From: Halanaerobiales bacterium
Lineage (GTDB): Bacteria > Bacillota > Halanaerobiia > Halanaerobiales > M55B127
Assembly (NCBI GenBank): GCA_021736965.1
Contig: JAIPEV010000015.1
Location: 1 to 17,196, forward strand
Length of the DNA stretch: 17,196 nt
Direction: 5' to 3'
Made by a program: the position numbers and the translations under genes
Notes under the pieces: model-generated
Seen by the model: the letters and a program-made list of their open reading frames with translations, nothing else
Told to the model about the DNA's origin: nothing
The model's database searches: none
Shown here: positions 7,190 through 14,719 of the stretch, one piece after another
How the letters are laid out: each line of letters starts with the position of its first letter
Numbering within the stretch: position 1 is the first letter of the stretch

Positions 7190-7560
7190 CAAAAATATAA
7201 TCTATATTACTAATAAAAATATTGTAGTCGAAGATCTTTTCAACTTCTTCTTTACTTAAGTATGTCATAGTCTGGCTATCACTTTCAATGATTTTTTTAA
7301 ACTTTCTTCTTTTTTTTAGACTTTCGTCACTTTATTTTTTACTTATTTATAACTTTTTACCTAGATAATCCTTTACCGATTACTCTAATAATACTTTTTT
7401 AGAAAATATTAAATTAGTATTTCTATTTAATTATTTGGTCATATTTCTTCATTAATCTTAAGATTAATTGATAACATAAACTTTGAGTAAAGCTAATTCA
7501 AGATCAAAACATTTTTAATGTTTATTTTCTTTAATAAAAATCTGTTTAATCTGAGTATTT
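7173..7560 (-). pseudogene. purB: Decayed 3' remnant of adenylosuccinate lyase gene
   Basis: Minus-strand reading just upstream of purA gives, between a stop near 7333 and TGA at 7173, a stretch containing FKKIIESDSQT, LSKEEVEKIFDYN and NIDYIFERGGA. This fits the conserved PurB C-terminus (F-E-L, LS-E-I, FDYN, VD-IFER). Further 5', in changing frames, come VIGKGLSR and NTNLIFSKKVLLE, matching the family's GLIxSQRVLLALIDxGLxRE region, but broken by stops and frameshifts. Weaker similarity continues to about 7560 and perhaps 7650. Adenylosuccinate lyase acts right after PurA, so an ancestral purB-purA order is plausible. The 5' half is gone; the plus-strand dnaD-like gene now begins at 7763. 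The terminal match is convincing; the outer boundary is approximate. Confidence 0.7.
7216..7243 (-). promoter_or_regulatory. Candidate purA promoter inside purB remnant
   Basis: On the minus strand TTGAAA (7243-7238), a 16-base spacer and TATTTT (7221-7216). Five of six and four of six consensus bases. It would give a leader of about 65 bases including the hairpin before purA. In such AT-rich DNA chance matches are common. Confidence 0.35.
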
Positions 7561-7711
7561 CTGTATCTATAAGTAAAAATAATTTCACTTTCTTAATCTT
7601 TGATATCCGATTTAATATTAGCAAATATGATTATTGGTGTCAAGCTAGTAATCATTTATTTATCAATCATATACTAAATATAGAATTATTTTAAATAATA
7701 AAAATTTTGCG

Positions 7712-7745
7712 TTGTATTTTACTTAAAAAAGTTATATACTTTTTT
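7712..7745 (+). promoter_or_regulatory. dnaD-dnaB promoter overlapped by a palindrome
   Basis: TTGTAT (7712-7717), 17 bases, TATACT (7735-7740) is the best promoter before the gene at 7763 and would leave a leader of only about 16 bases carrying AAGGGTGAG. A perfect inverted repeat AAAAAAGT-TATAT-ACTTTTTT (7725-7745, one more T-A pair possible) is laid over the -10 element, a natural place for a repressor. The palindrome is observed; operator function is inference. Confidence 0.45.
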
Positions 7746-7762
7746 ACAAGGGTGAGCATTAT

Positions 7763-8788
7763 ATGGATAATATAAAGTTTATAGAACATAAAAAAATCAG
7801 AATATGTTGCGATGATGAGAAACAAAGTGTTGAACTAGGTAAAAAAAGCATTATTAATGGTCTTTTAAAATCATTACCTGGTCCCTCTCTCCCAGTTATA
7901 ATATATCTTTTGACCCATCTGGGACATGAAAATTCAGTTAAAACAAATCCTGCAATTATGGCAGGATTTTTAGCCCTCGACCGTGAAAATATAAAAAAAG
8001 GGCTTAGTATATTAGAAAAAAATGGTTTCATTAATATTAAAAAAGATAAAGAAGGTGACTACCGTACTAAGATTATACTCGATTTGGATAAATTAGCAAA
8101 TTCCTGTGACTATAAAGACAACATTTTAGATAAAAAAAATTCGAAAAGTAAAAATAATGTTTCTATCAATAGTTTAGAAAGTAATGACTTAAAGAAATCA
8201 TTATTGAATTTTTTACCTAAAGAGGTTAATCAAAAGTTAATAGATGAAGAAATTGATCAATGGATTAATGATTTCGAACCTAAGATAATAAAAGAACTAA
8301 TTAGACGTGTTAAAAAATGGTCTACTAACAATAACAAAGACAATAAAGAAGTATTTTATTATCTACATGGTATAGTTGATGACTGGTATAGCAAAAATAT
8401 TTTTACATATGATCGGCTTAAGCATTTTGATAGAATGTTTAGAGAAACAAATCAACTTGCTAAATGTTATGGTTTAAAAAACTGGTACAATGTTAATGAA
8501 TCACAGATGGAAATATTCTATAGCTGGTTAAATAATGGTGATGGAATCAATCTGTCAGTAGCTAAATTTGCCATTAAAGAGGCTTTTAAAAGGAAAAGTG
8601 ATGGACAGCCTTCTTTAAAGTATATCGAAGATAACTTTATTACACCGTTAAAAGAATCAAAGATTAAAAATATTAAGCAAGCTAAAAAACTATTCAATCA
8701 AGATCTGAAAGAAATGAATACTAAAAAATCGAACCATGATCAAAATAAGTGGGAAAATTTTAAATGGGATATTGAAGATCTAAACTAA
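7763..8788 (+). CDS. DnaD-domain replication initiation protein, likely helicase loader
   Basis: A 341-residue protein of the DnaD/DnaB_2 type, which remodels DNA at the origin and helps load the replicative helicase in Firmicutes. Residues about 25-115 look like the N-terminal winged helix (LLKSLPGPSLPVIIYLLTHL, then ALDRENIKKGLSILEKNGFI). After a Lys/Asn-rich linker (about 118-145) come two segments resembling the C-terminal DnaD helical domain: about 160-228 (YYLHGIVDDWYSKNIFTYDRL) and about 245-320 (YSWLNNGDGI, then YIEDNFITPLKESKIKNIKQA). The Lys/Asn-rich tail could contact DNA. The start has AAGGGTGAG at good spacing. It is followed after 24 bases by dnaB, and that coupling supports the loader role. 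Assignment as DnaD versus the initiation protein DnaB of Bacillus is not resolved. Confidence 0.75.
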   Translation: MDNIKFIEHKKIRICCDDEKQSVELGKKSIINGLLKSLPGPSLPVIIYLLTHLGHENSVKTNPAIMAGFLALDRENIKKGLSILEKNGFINIKKDKEGDYRTKIILDLDKLANSCDYKDNILDKKNSKSKNNVSINSLESNDLKKSLLNFLPKEVNQKLIDEEIDQWINDFEPKIIKELIRRVKKWSTNNNKDNKEVFYYLHGIVDDWYSKNIFTYDRLKHFDRMFRETNQLAKCYGLKNWYNVNESQMEIFYSWLNNGDGINLSVAKFAIKEAFKRKSDGQPSLKYIEDNFITPLKESKIKNIKQAKKLFNQDLKEMNTKKSNHDQNKWENFKWDIEDLN

Positions 8789-8812
8789 AATTATTTATGG
8801 GGGAAATTTTTT

Positions 8813-10198
8813 ATGGCAATCGAACAAAATTATACTGAAGAGATGAAAAATAATATTAAACAAGAATTTCAACTGTTATCTATACTATTACAATATCCTG
8901 ACAAGATCGACGAAGTAGCTGACATTTTAGAAACAAAGCATTTTTTAAATCCAAAAGCACAGATTATATATGATATCTTATTAAAACAGTTTGAAAGAGA
9001 TAACCAAATTTCAAAGACAAAACTTTTTTTGAAGTTGCAAAATGAAAATATAGTTAAAAATCCCGAGGCAATGATGGATAATCTTACCTCTGGTTTTAAT
9101 ACACCAGATGAAATAAAACCTACTATTGATATTATAAAGAAAAACCATCAAAAAGATCTTTTACTTAGGGCTTCAAAAAAGATTGATAAACTTGCTAAAG
9201 AAAAACTTGATTTAGAAATATCTGAATACCAATCAAGAGCTCAAGAAATTATCTTTAAAGCTACCAATGAGTCTTCAGATCTTGATAAACATATCTATAC
9301 AATGGAAGAAGCACTTATCAAATCTTTTGAAGCATACTTAAAGAGAAAAGAAAACAAAGTGGACATAGGTTTACAGTCTGGCTTTATCTCTTTAGATAAC
9401 TTAATTGGGGGCTTTAAAAAAGGTCACCTAACTGTAATTGCAGCATCTACAAGTATGGGTAAAACTACTTTTGCAATCAATATTGCAAAAAATGTCCTTA
9501 AAAGAAGAGAACCTACTGCAATAATAAGTCTTGAAATGGAAGCACAAGAAATTGTTGATAGGATGATAATTCAAGAAGCAAAGATAAATGGTTGGAAGTA
9601 TAACCAAGGTGAAACAAATCAACAAGAAGATAAAAGGATCTCAAAAACTCTTGATGATTTACACGAATTCCCTCTTGCCATTTCTGATGAAAGGGGATTG
9701 AATGTAGCTCAAATTAGAGCACGATTAAGAAAATTCAAAGCTCAGATGGGTGATTTAAGTCTTGTTATTGTTGACTATTTACAGATGATTCGTCTGCCTG
9801 AAGATCATTCCCAAAATACAGCCAGAGCAGTTGGTGAAGTAGTATTGCAACTTAGAAATTTAGCTTCAGAATTAGAAGTACCTATAATTTTGATATCACA
9901 GATAAGTAGAAGTTTTACCTCAAGGCAGGATAAAAGACCAGTTCTATCAGATTTAAGAGACTCTGGTAATATTGAAGAGATTGCTGATGGAGTAATCTTT
10001 TTATATAGACATGCTCATACAAGTGCTGCAGCAAGAGAAAAAGCTGAAGCTGAGGGTCGTGAACAAGATACAGAAATAATTATAGCTAAACAAAGAACAG
10101 GACAAACCGGCTCAATAAAATTACTCTTTGAAGAAAACTATATCTCTTTTGTGGATCCAGAGAATGTTTCACTGGAAGGAATGATACCCGGTGAGTAA
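8813..10198 (+). CDS. dnaB: Replicative DNA helicase (DnaB family)
   Basis: Hexameric ATP-driven helicase at the replication fork (DnaC in Bacillus nomenclature). It has 461 residues: an N-terminal helical domain (about 15-115) and a RecA-like motor from about 185. Motifs: SGFISLDNLIGGFKKGHL, Walker A ASTSMGKTT (Lys217), SLEME, Walker B LVIVDYLQM (317-325), ISQISRSFTSRQDKRPVLSDLRDSG and IIIAKQRTGQTG. The N-domain is divergent: the usual opening P-x-N-x-EAE motif is not evident. An Ala/Glu-rich segment (about 400-420, HAHTSAAAREKAEAEG) is longer than the usual YRDEYY turn. It is paired with a DnaD-type gene, not with rplI, although rplI is 6 kb away. It could be the housekeeping helicase or a second, mobile-element-like one; intact motifs indicate activity. 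Confidence 0.92.
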   Translation: MAIEQNYTEEMKNNIKQEFQLLSILLQYPDKIDEVADILETKHFLNPKAQIIYDILLKQFERDNQISKTKLFLKLQNENIVKNPEAMMDNLTSGFNTPDEIKPTIDIIKKNHQKDLLLRASKKIDKLAKEKLDLEISEYQSRAQEIIFKATNESSDLDKHIYTMEEALIKSFEAYLKRKENKVDIGLQSGFISLDNLIGGFKKGHLTVIAASTSMGKTTFAINIAKNVLKRREPTAIISLEMEAQEIVDRMIIQEAKINGWKYNQGETNQQEDKRISKTLDDLHEFPLAISDERGLNVAQIRARLRKFKAQMGDLSLVIVDYLQMIRLPEDHSQNTARAVGEVVLQLRNLASELEVPIILISQISRSFTSRQDKRPVLSDLRDSGNIEEIADGVIFLYRHAHTSAAAREKAEAEGREQDTEIIIAKQRTGQTGSIKLLFEENYISFVDPENVSLEGMIPGE

Positions 10199-10364
10199 AA
10201 ATATTGATTTAAAGATGGTTTATAAATTTACAAATAAGTATGAAAATTTAAAAGAGGAGGGAGTAATCTCTGAACAAGATTTTAAGAATATCCTTTCCCT
10301 CCTTGATCAACTTGAACAAATAGAAAGTGATAAGTTGGATCAATTGTTAAAAGACATAACTTAA
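10191..10364 (+). CDS. Small unknown ORF overlapping dnaB end
   Basis: A 57-codon frame starting GTG inside the last codons of dnaB (8-base overlap), with AAGGA (10176-10180) 10 bases upstream. An alternative ATG start lies at 10215 (residue 9). The product is highly charged and probably all-helical: SKNIDLKMVYKFTNKYENL, a short turn EEGVIS, then EQDFKNILSLLDQLEQ with a leucine-rich heptad-like pattern, ending LLKDIT. No family is recognised. The overlap suggests translational coupling with dnaB, so a small helicase- or loader-associated factor is conceivable but unproven. Its last 18 bases overlap the convergent outer membrane protein gene. Codon use and amphipathic design look gene-like, but the short length leaves doubt. 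Confidence 0.5.
   Translation: MSKNIDLKMVYKFTNKYENLKEEGVISEQDFKNILSLLDQLEQIESDKLDQLLKDIT
10303..10343. repeat. Inverted repeat at second convergent gene junction
   Basis: TTGATCAACTT (10303-10313) and AAGTTGGATCAA (10332-10343) pair over 11 bp with one bulge and an 18-base loop. It lies in the last codons of the 57-codon ORF and 4 bases beyond the stop (10347) of the convergent barrel gene. It may end transcription from either side, but lacks a T-tract and part of it (TTGATCAA) is self-palindromic. Confidence 0.35.
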
Positions 10365-11438
10365 CTCTATATTAAGAACCTTAGCTGGTGAATAAAAAAG
10401 ATCTGTTTGACTACCACTTAGAAAAGCCCCACTAATTCTTAATGTAGTATTACCATTCAACTGGTTGCTATAATTTGGAATTAAAGCAGTACTCCCATCT
10501 TTAAGTGAAGTTAATGTAAATACTCCAATTGAACTGAAATCATTTATATTATAGTTTAAATTTGATAATAATATTTGCAAATAATCATTTCCATTTGGTA
10601 TATTTGAACCTGAATCAAACGGTAATTCAGCTCTGCCCAATGAACTCAGTAATACCGGTAATCCTGCATTGTTTTTGACAATATGATATTCTCCTTGCAC
10701 CATTAATCTATTTCCATAACCCTGTTTTTGATTTATATAAAAACTATAGTCTACCCCAACCATTAAAGCATTTGTATTTATATCACTGTTAATAATTTCA
10801 TCTTGATAGTCCATATTTGTATAGGAAGAATAAACTCCAAGACTCCCTATATCACCTTTAAGTGAAACTCCTAACCGGGATAAAGAGTTTGAAGTTGAAC
10901 TTTGTTTAATATAGTTTAAACTGAAATCAAAGTTTTGAATTAAAGTTCTACCCCGAAATCCATACTTATCATAGTTATTATTAAATTCATTTACAAAGGT
11001 TAGGCTACTGTACCAGTTAACAGGATAGTTTAATTCAACTGCATTAATATATTTCGTTTCAGTTTCTTGACCTAAAGCTTCGGCCCCAAGTGAAAAATCT
11101 ACTAAGTTAATTAGAGAACCAAATGACCAAGAAACGGGTTGTTTCCCCAGTTTTATTTCTAAATTTTTAAAACTGCTTTTTATATAAGCTTTTTTTAACA
11201 AAATATCAAACTCTTGATTTGCAGTGTTATTTTTAAATGTAACTGCAAAGTTAGCATTGTCTAATTCTAAACCTAGGTTGATATTTTGATAAGTCGTAGT
11301 TTCTACTTCTTGATCAAATAAAGTTGTATTTGTCCCAACAGTTATATCGCCTCCAAACTGATAAGCAAATACAGAAGATGAAATTAAGAAAAGCAAAGTT
11401 AATAATATCAATAAAGATCTGAAATGTTTTTTGCTCAT
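10347..11438 (-). CDS. Outer-membrane beta-barrel protein of the Lol-like operon
   Basis: A 363-residue exported protein, the last gene of the tetR-transporter operon. An N-terminal signal peptide (SKKHFRSLLILLTLLFLISSSVFA, with cleavage likely after Ala25) has no lipobox. The mature chain is a succession of amphipathic strands ending LNIELSYVF, an aromatic-X-Phe outer membrane insertion signal. The block KAYIKSSFKNLEIKLGKQPV followed by SWSFGSLINLVD resembles the strand-turn seen in DUF1302-type and related outer membrane proteins often encoded with LolA-like proteins; that family link is tentative. It would be the outer membrane terminus of the export route, either a pore or an acceptor for cargo. 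The ATG has GGGGG 10 bases upstream and follows the LolA-like gene by 19 bases. Confidence 0.8.
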   Translation of the reverse strand: MSKKHFRSLLILLTLLFLISSSVFAYQFGGDITVGTNTTLFDQEVETTTYQNINLGLELDNANFAVTFKNNTANQEFDILLKKAYIKSSFKNLEIKLGKQPVSWSFGSLINLVDFSLGAEALGQETETKYINAVELNYPVNWYSSLTFVNEFNNNYDKYGFRGRTLIQNFDFSLNYIKQSSTSNSLSRLGVSLKGDIGSLGVYSSYTNMDYQDEIINSDINTNALMVGVDYSFYINQKQGYGNRLMVQGEYHIVKNNAGLPVLLSSLGRAELPFDSGSNIPNGNDYLQILLSNLNYNINDFSSIGVFTLTSLKDGSTALIPNYSNQLNGNTTLRISGAFLSGSQTDLFYSPAKVLNIELSYVF

Positions 11439-11457
11439 AATATATTAACCCCCAAAC

Positions 11458-12192
11458 TTATTGTAAGGACTGTAATGAAAAAGTACCCTCAGGAATTTCA
11501 GGATTAAACTCTATGGATTCTATAATAAATTCAGTACTAGTATTTTCTCTTAATTTATCTTCCATAACTGACTTTGTTGGATACCATCTATGATCAAATT
11601 CTTGTACTTCTTGAACAACTATCTCCTTTAATAACTTGCCACTTTCTGCATAGAGTTCTTCTTTTAGACCTATATGCCTTTCTTTATCAATCCAGACAAT
11701 TCTCTTATAATAAGTAGCTTCAGCTCCTTGTTTTTTAATACCTTCTATCACATAACAAGGCCTTTTTTGGTATTCTTGCTCTTCAATAATTTCAAAGTTA
11801 TATAGCTCAGTTAATTTTTCTGACTCCATCATATCTTTATAAGAAAAGTCACTTCCCATCATCCCTCTTTCTAACATATGACCAGAAAGTTTTACTACAT
11901 CTTCAGCATCAGGAAAAAACATCCACAAGTTATCTTCTCTTTTTAAAAACTTAGTTCCCCTATCCATAGGGTTCGTAAATTCAACTAAAGCCTTATTACC
12001 ATCAATTAGTGATATCATTACTTTTTCCAATTTTCTATTATTATTATTGATAACCATCTTTGATTCGACTCTAGCTGTTTTTAAATATTCATTATCATCT
12101 CTTTTTTGAATAATTTCATCTGCAGTAACTGCAAATATTGAATATGAAAATAAAAATACAAATATAACTAATAATAATATAACTTTTTTCAT
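11458..12192 (-). CDS. LolA-like outer membrane lipoprotein-sorting-type protein
   Basis: A 244-residue periplasmic protein of the LolA-like 'outer membrane lipoprotein-sorting protein' group. These half-open beta-barrels shuttle lipids or lipid-modified cargo between membranes. A signal peptide (MKKVILLLVIFVFLFSYSIFA) precedes the ADEIIQKRDDNEYLKT start of the mature protein; no lipobox. Family-like features are the phrase KALVEFTNPMDRGTKFLKREDNLWMFFPDAEDVVKLSG, then MMGSDFSYKDMME, the strand VIEGIKKQ, YYKRIVWIDKERHIGLKEELYAESGKLLKEI and RWYPTKSVMEDKLRENTSTEF. GGAGGTG sits before the ATG. It lies between the permeases and the barrel gene, so it should accept cargo from the inner-membrane complex and pass it on. 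True LolA of proteobacteria is more distant; cargo is unknown. Confidence 0.85.
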   Translation of the reverse strand: MKKVILLLVIFVFLFSYSIFAVTADEIIQKRDDNEYLKTARVESKMVINNNNRKLEKVMISLIDGNKALVEFTNPMDRGTKFLKREDNLWMFFPDAEDVVKLSGHMLERGMMGSDFSYKDMMESEKLTELYNFEIIEEQEYQKRPCYVIEGIKKQGAEATYYKRIVWIDKERHIGLKEELYAESGKLLKEIVVQEVQEFDHRWYPTKSVMEDKLRENTSTEFIIESIEFNPEIPEGTFSLQSLQ

Positions 12193-12206
12193 TTAATTCA
12201 CCTCCA

Positions 12207-13466
12207 TTAAATATTTCGCAAAGCATCATTCGGTTCTAATTTAGCTGCTCTTCTTGCAGGTATTATACAGGTAATTGTTGTAATGATTACCCCTAGTATA
12301 AATCCAAATACAATGTTATTAATGTTATAAACTGGATATAATATCGGATTGACAAGAAGTTCGCCTTCAATTCCCTGTAAAGCCCTTGTATAATCAATAC
12401 CATATATTGACAGATATCTTGTTAGTGCTCCACCGGCTATAGAACCTAAAAAACTACCTATAATACCCATTGTTGTGCCTTCAATAATAAACATTGTTAA
12501 TATTTCTTTTTTCTTTAACCCTAGAGCCGCCATCATTCCTATTTCCCTGGTTCTTTCTTTTACAATCATTATCATTGTATTAATTACAACTATTGCAGCA
12601 AGTAAAATTAATAAAATATATATAACATTATAGATGTATTGTGCTACTTTGAAATAACTTAACATAGCATTTGCTTCTTCCCAGGTTTGTACTTGATATT
12701 TTTGTCTACCATCATTTGAATTTATAAGCTTTTGAACTGTTGATTTTAATTCAAAGGCTGAATTCATTGATTCAGCTTTTATCAATACTTCTGTCGCCTG
12801 CCCGTCCATTATCAATATTCTTTGAGCCTGATCTAGAGGGATATAGAATAATCTTTCATTTATTAATGGTAAATAATGATCTATCTTTCCAACAATTTCA
12901 AAGGTGGATCCTTTGAAAGCATCAAAAGAATTTTGATATAATATAGTAACTTTATCACCTACATCTTTACCTAACTTATCTGACAGTCCACTTCCAATTA
13001 CAATCTCTTTACTGCCCCTTTTTACCATTCTGCCATTGACAAAATTATTAGAAATATCAGTAAATTCAATTTCTTTATCTGGTATTACTCCCCAACCAAG
13101 CATCCTTACCAACTCTTCATCAACACTGGCTAATGAACCAAACTTTATTCTTGGTACTGCGAGTTCTATTTCATCATTTTCTTCTAATTTTTCTATCATA
13201 TTAAGCACACCATCACCCTCTAAACCATCAACAGGATGTAATAGTGATAGAAGTTTTTCTTTCTTATCATAATTTTGATCAATTATTCTCAAATGGCCAG
13301 AATCATACTGTATATACAAAGACACTGTATTTTCAAGTATACCCATCATTAAACCTCTAGTAAATATCACAGCCATAACAGCAATTAAGATGGCTATAAT
13401 TGAAACAGTAGTTCGTATTTTGTTTCTAAGCAGGTTCCTAGCTGCTAAAGTAATTAAAAACTTCAT
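12207..13466 (-). CDS. ABC transporter permease, LolC/LolE-MacB (FtsX) type, second subunit
   Basis: A 419-residue inner-membrane permease. An N-terminal cytoplasmic helix AARNLLRNKIRTT leads into membrane segment 1 (about 20-43), a large extracytoplasmic domain (about 45-270) and three C-terminal segments (about 275-300, 325-350 and 383-403). The FtsX-domain signatures VKERTREIGMMAALGLKKKEIL and IPARRAAKLEPNDALR are present. Such mechanotransmitting permeases do not import; they extract lipoproteins or push periplasmic substrates. It pairs with the other permease gene 14 bases upstream to form a LolCE-like heterodimer driven by the shared ATPase. The SD AGGAGAGG lies before the ATG. The exact cargo cannot be read from the sequence. 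Confidence 0.9.
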   Translation of the reverse strand: MKFLITLAARNLLRNKIRTTVSIIAILIAVMAVIFTRGLMMGILENTVSLYIQYDSGHLRIIDQNYDKKEKLLSLLHPVDGLEGDGVLNMIEKLEENDEIELAVPRIKFGSLASVDEELVRMLGWGVIPDKEIEFTDISNNFVNGRMVKRGSKEIVIGSGLSDKLGKDVGDKVTILYQNSFDAFKGSTFEIVGKIDHYLPLINERLFYIPLDQAQRILIMDGQATEVLIKAESMNSAFELKSTVQKLINSNDGRQKYQVQTWEEANAMLSYFKVAQYIYNVIYILLILLAAIVVINTMIMIVKERTREIGMMAALGLKKKEILTMFIIEGTTMGIIGSFLGSIAGGALTRYLSIYGIDYTRALQGIEGELLVNPILYPVYNINNIVFGFILGVIITTITCIIPARRAAKLEPNDALRNI

Positions 13467-13480
13467 CTCTTTGTCCTCTC

Positions 13481-14719
13481 CTACTTATGATATATTGCTT
13501 TAACCGGATCTTTTTTAGCTCCCCAACGAGCTGGTAATATACTTGCTAAAACAGAAGTTATAATCCCAAAGAAAAAGATGAATATGAATGCATTAGGACG
13601 CCAACCTCCATATAATCTATCAATAATAGGTATACCAAAAGTAGTCTCTCCACCAGTAATACTTCCCACATCTATACCTATATTTGTAAGCAAATAGACT
13701 CCTATAAATCCTATAATTATACCAACTGCCGAACCTAATAAACCAATACCGGCAGATTCAATAACAAAAATATATACAATCTCTCTCATCTTCAAGCCTA
13801 AAGCTTTCATCATCCCAATCTCTTCTAATCTTTCTAATACAGATAATATCACAATATTTATAACACCAACCGCTGCTAATATTATTATCACAATTAACAT
13901 AATTAAGTTCTCAATATTACCCTGCCTAGTCATCGCTAAAATGTCTTCAGAAAGCTTCTCCCAATTATATGCTTTAATATTAGAACTTTTCCTATTTAAT
14001 ATACTATTAATTTCATTAGTTACAGGAATAGATTCTTCTTTTCCTTCTAGTCTAAAAAAATATCTACTCACCTTGCCATCAAGTCCCAAAGCATTTTGAG
14101 CATCTTGGAGCGGTATGTATACATGATATTCATTTATCTCAGGATGAGATGTGTCAAGGGTCCCTACTAATTCAGCTTCAATAGTATTAAAGGTTCCTTC
14201 TTTTGTTTTAAATAATAAGGTTATATATTCTCCTAATTCAAATCCCATTAAATTAGCAAGTTTTTTACCTATTACTGCATTATTCCCGTTTTTTAAACTT
14301 TGGCCCTCTAATAAATACTGTTCTAATTTAAATACTTCACTATCTGTATTCACTTCAACTCCAATTACTGATATAGGATACTCTTCTCTACCATTATTTA
14401 TATTTGCAGGAAAATATAATCTTTTTGTCGACTTTTCAATATCAAGTTCTTCTTTAATTTGATTAACTACTAATAAATTATCGTCTAAAAGATTATTAAG
14501 TGGTAATTCTTCCTTGTTATCCCAGTAGTTTTTATCCATAATCTGTAAATGTGAAGTTAGTAAATTTATATTATTGTCGATTGATATTTCTTCCATCCCA
14601 ACTATCAAAGAATCTGATACCAAAAATATTACTATACCTAAAGAAATAACTAAAGCTGTTATTATTGTCCTTTTTTTATTTCTTGCTAAATTTTTTAATG
14701 CCATCTTAGTGAGGAACAT
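13481..14719 (-). CDS. ABC transporter permease, LolC/LolE-MacB (FtsX) type, first subunit
   Basis: A 412-residue inner-membrane permease with the same plan as its neighbour: ALKNLARNKKRT helix, segment 1 (about 17-40), extracytoplasmic domain (about 42-265), segments near 270-295, 320-345 and 380-400, and the signatures LERLEEIGMMKALGLKMREIV and LPARWGAKKDPVKAIY. The two permeases are clearly paralogous but diverged, as LolC and LolE are. The ATG at 14719 overlaps the end of the ATPase gene by 14 bases and has AAGGAGAGG 6 bases upstream; this overlap implies coupled translation. Together with the ATPase it should form the energy-driven extractor in the inner membrane, handing cargo to the LolA-like protein encoded downstream. 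Confidence 0.9.
   Translation of the reverse strand: MFLTKMALKNLARNKKRTIITALVISLGIVIFLVSDSLIVGMEEISIDNNINLLTSHLQIMDKNYWDNKEELPLNNLLDDNLLVVNQIKEELDIEKSTKRLYFPANINNGREEYPISVIGVEVNTDSEVFKLEQYLLEGQSLKNGNNAVIGKKLANLMGFELGEYITLLFKTKEGTFNTIEAELVGTLDTSHPEINEYHVYIPLQDAQNALGLDGKVSRYFFRLEGKEESIPVTNEINSILNRKSSNIKAYNWEKLSEDILAMTRQGNIENLIMLIVIIILAAVGVINIVILSVLERLEEIGMMKALGLKMREIVYIFVIESAGIGLLGSAVGIIIGFIGVYLLTNIGIDVGSITGGETTFGIPIIDRLYGGWRPNAFIFIFFFGIITSVLASILPARWGAKKDPVKAIYHK

Noticed and set aside
7759..8031. Minus-strand 90-codon frame over the DnaD-like gene start
   Set aside because: Antisense to a gene with good SD and domain content; composition not protein-like.
9428..9625. Minus-strand 65-codon frame inside dnaB
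   Set aside because: Antisense to the Walker A region of dnaB; Cys/Tyr-rich shadow.
10255..10303. AGGAGGGA...TCCCTCCT inverted repeat as a terminator
   Set aside because: The loop is 33 bases, there is no T-tract, and it is explained by codons of the small ORF.
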